NCBI GenBank assembly: GCA_019918135.1
Contig: WBZZ01003076.1
Location: forward strand, 177,501 to 241,500
DNA: 64,000 bases
Reading direction: 5' to 3'
From: Paulinella micropora
Taxonomy: Eukaryota; Cercozoa; Imbricatea; Euglyphida; Paulinellidae
The position numbers and the translations under genes are program-made. Within the stretch, counting starts at the first letter, position 1; every line of letters begins with the position of its first letter. This document shows, piece after piece, positions 60,439 to 64,000 of the stretch. Under the pieces are notes generated by a model. The model searched no databases and was not told the origin of the DNA. It saw only the letters and a list, made by a program, of their open reading frames with translations.

Positions 60439-62048
60439 ATGGAGTTGGATATCAGCTCAACACTTGTTTCTCATGCCCTCACACTGTCGAACATGATTTT
60501 TTATGATAGAAAACATGAATCCAACATATCAGGGCCTGCAGTATTTCCTGTTTGTGGCAGGCTAACTGGCTACGGTGGGCATGAAGTGCAGCACTCACCT
60601 GGTGATCTACTAGACACTACGCTAGTTAATGATGAATCCGAGCATTCCTCATGTTCGTCAACAGCAACCGACAGCACTCTATTCATGCATGGCTGTAGCA
60701 CGTCAGCTGGTTCATGTTCAGACTCAGGGTGTCAGTCTAGTCAGTCTGCGGGATCGCGATCGTTTCAAAGACAGGGTGGACACTCAAGAAAGCGTATCGA
60801 CGAGAGAACCGTTTCCGAACAGCATGCCAAGAGGCTCAAGAAGAGTAGGGAGTACCAGGCATGTAAACGGTCAGCTGCAGTAGTGGAGGCTGAGTTTCCT
60901 AGTGATGAAGAGCTGCAGGCCATGTTGCTCTCTGCGCAAGGGCGACAGAGATTTCCCAAAACCAGCGCCCTCCTAGAAACTAACAAGGCTCAGGCTGCAG
61001 CTGTTTCTGCCATTGGTGACATTGTTGCTGAATTGTCGGCTCGTTCTGCACACAAGCAAACAATTATCGGCAAGCTGAGGGGCAAGATGTCGGCGAAGGA
61101 GTTCCAGTCCTTCTTTACTTCCGTCAGTGAGAGGTATGCACGCAAAGCACTCGCTGTGCAGAAAAGCCTGGAAGGACGTGCCAAAGGGGAAAAGCCTGAT
61201 AAAGTCGACATTTTCGAACAGAAAAGAACGACTGATGAATCCCGCGAGGCTTTTTCTCAGTGGGAGAAGAAAGCGACTGCAAGGATTGTGTTGGAGAACA
61301 TGGGCGCTAAGTCAGGGCGAGAAACTCTTTACTGGTATGGAACCACAGGTTCTTTCTACAAATCTTACCGCACTGAGCTTTTCCCCAATATCTACAAGGC
61401 CGTGGTCGCTGACGCAGGGTCTGTAGAGCGCCTGGTGTACGAACTGAAGGGCACCCAGTGGGTTGCTGATAATGCAAGAGCCTACACGTGCGGCGGTCGT
61501 TGTGGCAATGCATGCAATCATTTTTACAGGCCGCGAAATGAAGCATCCTTGTACAAGATCCTGAAAGAGGATAATATTACCTTCCGCTGCATTACGAAGA
61601 CCGTTCCCTGCCGGTGGCATGATAACTGGGAAAGATGGAAAGCCGAGCTCAAGCGTGAACAGGCAAAGCCAGAGGGCAAGCAGGACCTGAAGCTGATCCA
61701 GCGACTGAAGGCGAAGGTAGTGAGTTGCCAACGACACGATGAGCAGTACCAGGCGCAGCGCAGGTCGATATTTCTTGCCTGTGCACATCGCAGCCGCTGA
61801 GTTTATGTGTTGCATGCTACGCAGCTATATCCAGGCTAAGGTCGAGAGTTTGGAGGCTGGGTCCGGGGAGTGGGTCATTTACCAAGATTATTTATCTTGG
61901 TATTCTGAAACAGGCTGCAAGATGAATGATCTGCTCTTTACTGTAGTCACCCGCCGCGGCGACGGCCAGTTGCAATACGAGTACATCCACAACATCATGA
62001 TGGTTGAGCACACTGGCGCAACCACCCGTTACTGCTGGGACTATCATC
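60439..62048 (+). pseudogene. Possible transposase of an unrecognised type, frameshifted and truncated
   Basis: The first frame (60439-61800, 453 codons) has a Ser-rich, basic N-terminus, a helical middle (KLRGKMSAKEFQSFFTSVSE) and a segment with GGRCGNACNHFYRP and VPCRWHDNW. Near 61760 the frame shifts, and the next one continues with YFLPVHIAAAEFMCCML and WVIYQDYLSWYSETGCKMND + LLFTVVTRRGD. An Asp in a VxYQDY-type strand with a later D-L-hydrophobic stretch resembles the DDE fold of transposases, but no family is recognised. The C-terminal half is missing because outer integrase sequence begins at about 62050. Confidence 0.4.
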
Positions 62049-62049
62049 T

Positions 62050-62830
62050 GAGGCATCGATCATATGCACGTCGGCATTCCGGGCGTTGTTTTTCAGTATA
62101 TCCTGACGATCATCGATCTCTTTTCAGGATTTCTTCCATTCATCCCCTGCATCTCTACCACAGCCGAAGAAACAGTTGAGATCATTCTCAACCGATGGGC
62201 ATACATTTTTGGTTTTTTTCCGGCGTCTATCTTCTCCGACTACCACAGCTCGTTTGTAGCTACATTAGCCAAACGCTTCTGCAGTGAGGCCGGCCTCGAC
62301 TGGCTGACCACCGCACCCTACTCACACCATCAACTCGGCTTCGTGGAATGCCGGCACAAGGCGATCCGCACCGCAATTCAATCTCTACCCAAGGCAGACA
62401 AATCGAATTGGCCTAGCATCATCGCGTCCCTCTCCTTCGCCCAGAACACCTATGTGTCCACGGCTACAGGTACAACCGCCTTTGAGGGTATGTTGGCACG
62501 CAAACCTCGGTGCACACTGGACTTTTTCGATTCATCGGAGATCATTACTGCCCGCGCCTCCGCCTCAAGCGCCGCTCTCGACGCTTCCTCTACGCTTTCG
62601 CTTCAATCTTCAGAGCAGATCGAACTACTACGCTGCGCTCGCGCTGCAGTCACGGCGTATCAGCACGTACATAGACGTCTCTCGCGCCCGATCTGTTGCT
62701 CAGAAGAACAAGGGCCGCCGCAAAGCCGTTAAGGAGTGGAAGGTTGGCGACACCGTCACCGTCTACCGCCCTAAACCTCAAAGCAAGGCATCCCCGCCTC
62801 TTCTGTCCTTCAGTTCGACTGCCCCTACAC
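62050..62830 (+). pseudogene. Outer element integrase core
   Basis: Starts at GIDHMHVGIPG (first Asp region) with YILTIIDLFSGFLPFIP, then IFSDYHSSFVATLAKRF (second Asp) and SHHQLGFVECRHKAIRTAI (Glu), ending in LSFAQNTYVSTATGTTAFEG. The frame shifts at about 62560 to a stretch with RRKAVKEWKVGDTVTVYRP, resembling the module after Ty3/gypsy integrase cores. The zinc-binding N-terminal domain is missing, lost at the insertion. Confidence 0.85.
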
Positions 62831-63926
62831 GATTTTAGAGTAGGTTAACTCTAACTGCTTTAAGCTCCGCCACCTCAAGACCAATAGGATATTGAAACGG
62901 ATCGACCGTTCACACCTCTCTCCGTACACCGCCCCCACTGATGGCGTCGCCCCGCTCAACCCAGTCGCAGTGGACGACTATGATGACGACACTGTCAACT
63001 ACACCACTGGTGAAGTCGTTGCTTTCATCGACCGTAACCAAGTCAAGCTGGTGGATGAAACGTGGACGAGGATCCGGAAGACGAGGAGGATGACCTCGTG
63101 ATCCACCAGCTTGGTATCACTTCGGACACCAACCCTCTCTTCCGCCCCATCTACGAAGACACAAAGGACAAAGCTACCATTCACAGCTGGAGTAAACCCC
63201 TGGCTTTCTGGAAGCCCCTCCTCTTCAATATCACCAACGATCAAGTCGTTCATCGACACATCGCATGGCGTCCCTTCAAGAAGATCAAGGACAAAGGCCG
63301 GCTCTCCGCTAACGTTCTTAAGCGTCTTCGAGGTACCCTCATCACCGGCGAATCCTTCCCGCTTCATGTCTTCCAGAAGGGCAAGCAAGCTCAGTCCAGG
63401 AGTAGCCACCCCATATCACTCTCAAGTGGGTTTTACCCATCGTAATGGCTTCACCCGCCCCCCGCCCAGCGCTTTTCCCACTTGAAGCGTCATCGTCCGT
63501 AGAAATATTACGCCATGACCGGCGTACCCATGTAAGTCCTTGATCGCCTCTTGTGCCTGCAGGTCAACGATTATTCTCACCGAACTTGAACCCCTCATTG
63601 GTTATATCGGCACGGCATACTTGGTGCTTCATTGGTTCATCTCGGCTTTGTGATCCCGGCCACCTAATTTTCTATGGCTCGACATCGCTTCCCGATATCA
63701 TCGCTCGCTACTGCGCCTCAATTGTCCCAGTCCCGCTGCAGATCATGGATATCTGGCCCCGGTTGATCATCATCCGCATTGCGCAAGTATAGACGCACCA
63801 CTCTTCTACTCTCCAATGATTTAAGAGATTCACCTCTCTTTTTCCTTTTTGACATTCTTTTTTTAGTAAGGCAACATACTTCGTTCGTTAATCACTCATT
63901 CTGTACGCAACTCAACTCAACCGTTA
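62831..63926 (+). pseudogene. Outer element C-terminal pol remnant and 3' untranslated region
   Basis: Frames at 62892-63101 (ILKRIDRSHLSPYTAPTDG; GEVVAFIDRNQVKLVDETW) and 63062-63445 are plausible polyprotein tail. Beyond 63500 no coding potential is clear until the polypurine tract. Confidence 0.4.
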
Positions 63927-63942
63927 GGTCTGGGGGGGGGAG
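63927..63942 (+). promoter_or_regulatory. Outer element polypurine tract
   Basis: GGTCTGGGGGGGGGGAG immediately before the 3' LTR start. Confidence 0.7.
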
Positions 63943-64000
63943 CTATCAGACTGAGCACCTTAACGACCGGCCCGGGCCAAAACCTTTACCGCTGATAAGA
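63943..64000 (+). repeat. Outer element 3' LTR, start only
   Basis: Repeats the sequence at 31302 (CTATCAGACTGAGCACC...CCGCTGATAAGA) and is cut by the end of the window. Confidence 0.8.

Larger units (their letters stand above)
55376..62048. mobile_element. Foreign DNA block, two divergent genes, inserted in outer integrase
   Basis: The outer polyprotein stops at 55375 in the integrase N-terminal region and resumes at about 62050 at the catalytic core. The intervening 6.7 kb has a - strand multi-exon gene (59949-55921) and a + strand gene (60439 on). The left end is AT-rich with direct repeats and a hairpin. The right end is abrupt, with the + strand gene running straight into integrase sequence, so a right terminus seems to have been deleted. 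I found no inverted repeat linking the two ends. Confidence 0.65.
31302..64000 (+). mobile_element. Outer Ty3/gypsy-like LTR retrotransposon, degenerate, split twice, runs off the window
   Basis: A terminal repeat starting CTATCAGACTGAGCACCTTA occurs at 31302 and again at 63943, next to a G-rich polypurine tract. Coding order on the + strand is gag-like, protease-like, reverse transcriptase, RNase H, integrase, as in Ty3/gypsy. The element is interrupted in its 5' LTR by a - strand retrotransposon (31827-46683) and in the integrase zinc-binding region by foreign DNA (55.4-62.05 kb). Its own sequence adds up to roughly 11 kb. Many stops and frameshifts make it inactive. Confidence 0.85.

Overview
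This is nuclear DNA from a eukaryote. Genes have many short GT-AG introns, retrotransposons and DNA transposons are nested in one another, and long simple-sequence arrays sit between and inside genes. There is no bacterial-style operon, tRNA, rRNA or CRISPR array that I can see. The gene content (a DGAT1-type acyltransferase and a Virilizer homologue), the compact 50-75 nt introns and the transposon mixture suggest a protist or alga. I cannot name the lineage.

Region 1, 1-8.4 kb: a 20-exon gene for diacylglycerol O-acyltransferase 1 (DGAT1). Its proposed last intron is a 2-kb block of tetranucleotide repeats. Region 2, 8.4-18.6 kb: a segment bounded by near-identical inverted termini and TA dinucleotides. 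Inside are a Tc1/mariner-IS630-type transposase with one nonsense codon and, divergently, a multi-exon gene for a coiled-coil/RanBP2-zinc-finger protein. A 2.9-kb piggyBac element (TTAA target duplications) and a 271-bp MITE with the same termini as the large element are also present. Region 3, 18.6-22.4 kb: AT-rich and (TATG)n-rich intergenic DNA with two copies of a short dispersed repeat. Region 4, 22.4-31.0 kb: a complete 12-exon gene for a 2,321-residue Virilizer/VIRMA homologue, the scaffold of the nuclear m6A mRNA methyltransferase complex. Its exon phases join without error from start to stop.

Region 5, 31.3-64.0 kb (runs off the window): nested retroelements. An outer Ty3/gypsy-like element on the + strand begins at 31302, and its 3' LTR begins at 63943. 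Its 5' LTR is split by an inner Ty3/gypsy-like element on the - strand (31827-46683), flanked by a 5-bp duplication and having its own LTRs and polypurine tract. The outer integrase region is split by about 6.7 kb of foreign DNA (55.4-62.05 kb) carrying two divergent genes. One encodes a protein with seven CxCxxC motifs. The other is a possible new transposase, truncated at the right junction. Both retroelements are full of stops and frameshifts.

Functionally, the two host genes are independent (triacylglycerol synthesis; mRNA methylation). The rest is layered mobile DNA, and the order of insertion can be read directly. Gene models are hand-derived from splice consensus, phase and remembered family motifs. 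No database search was possible.
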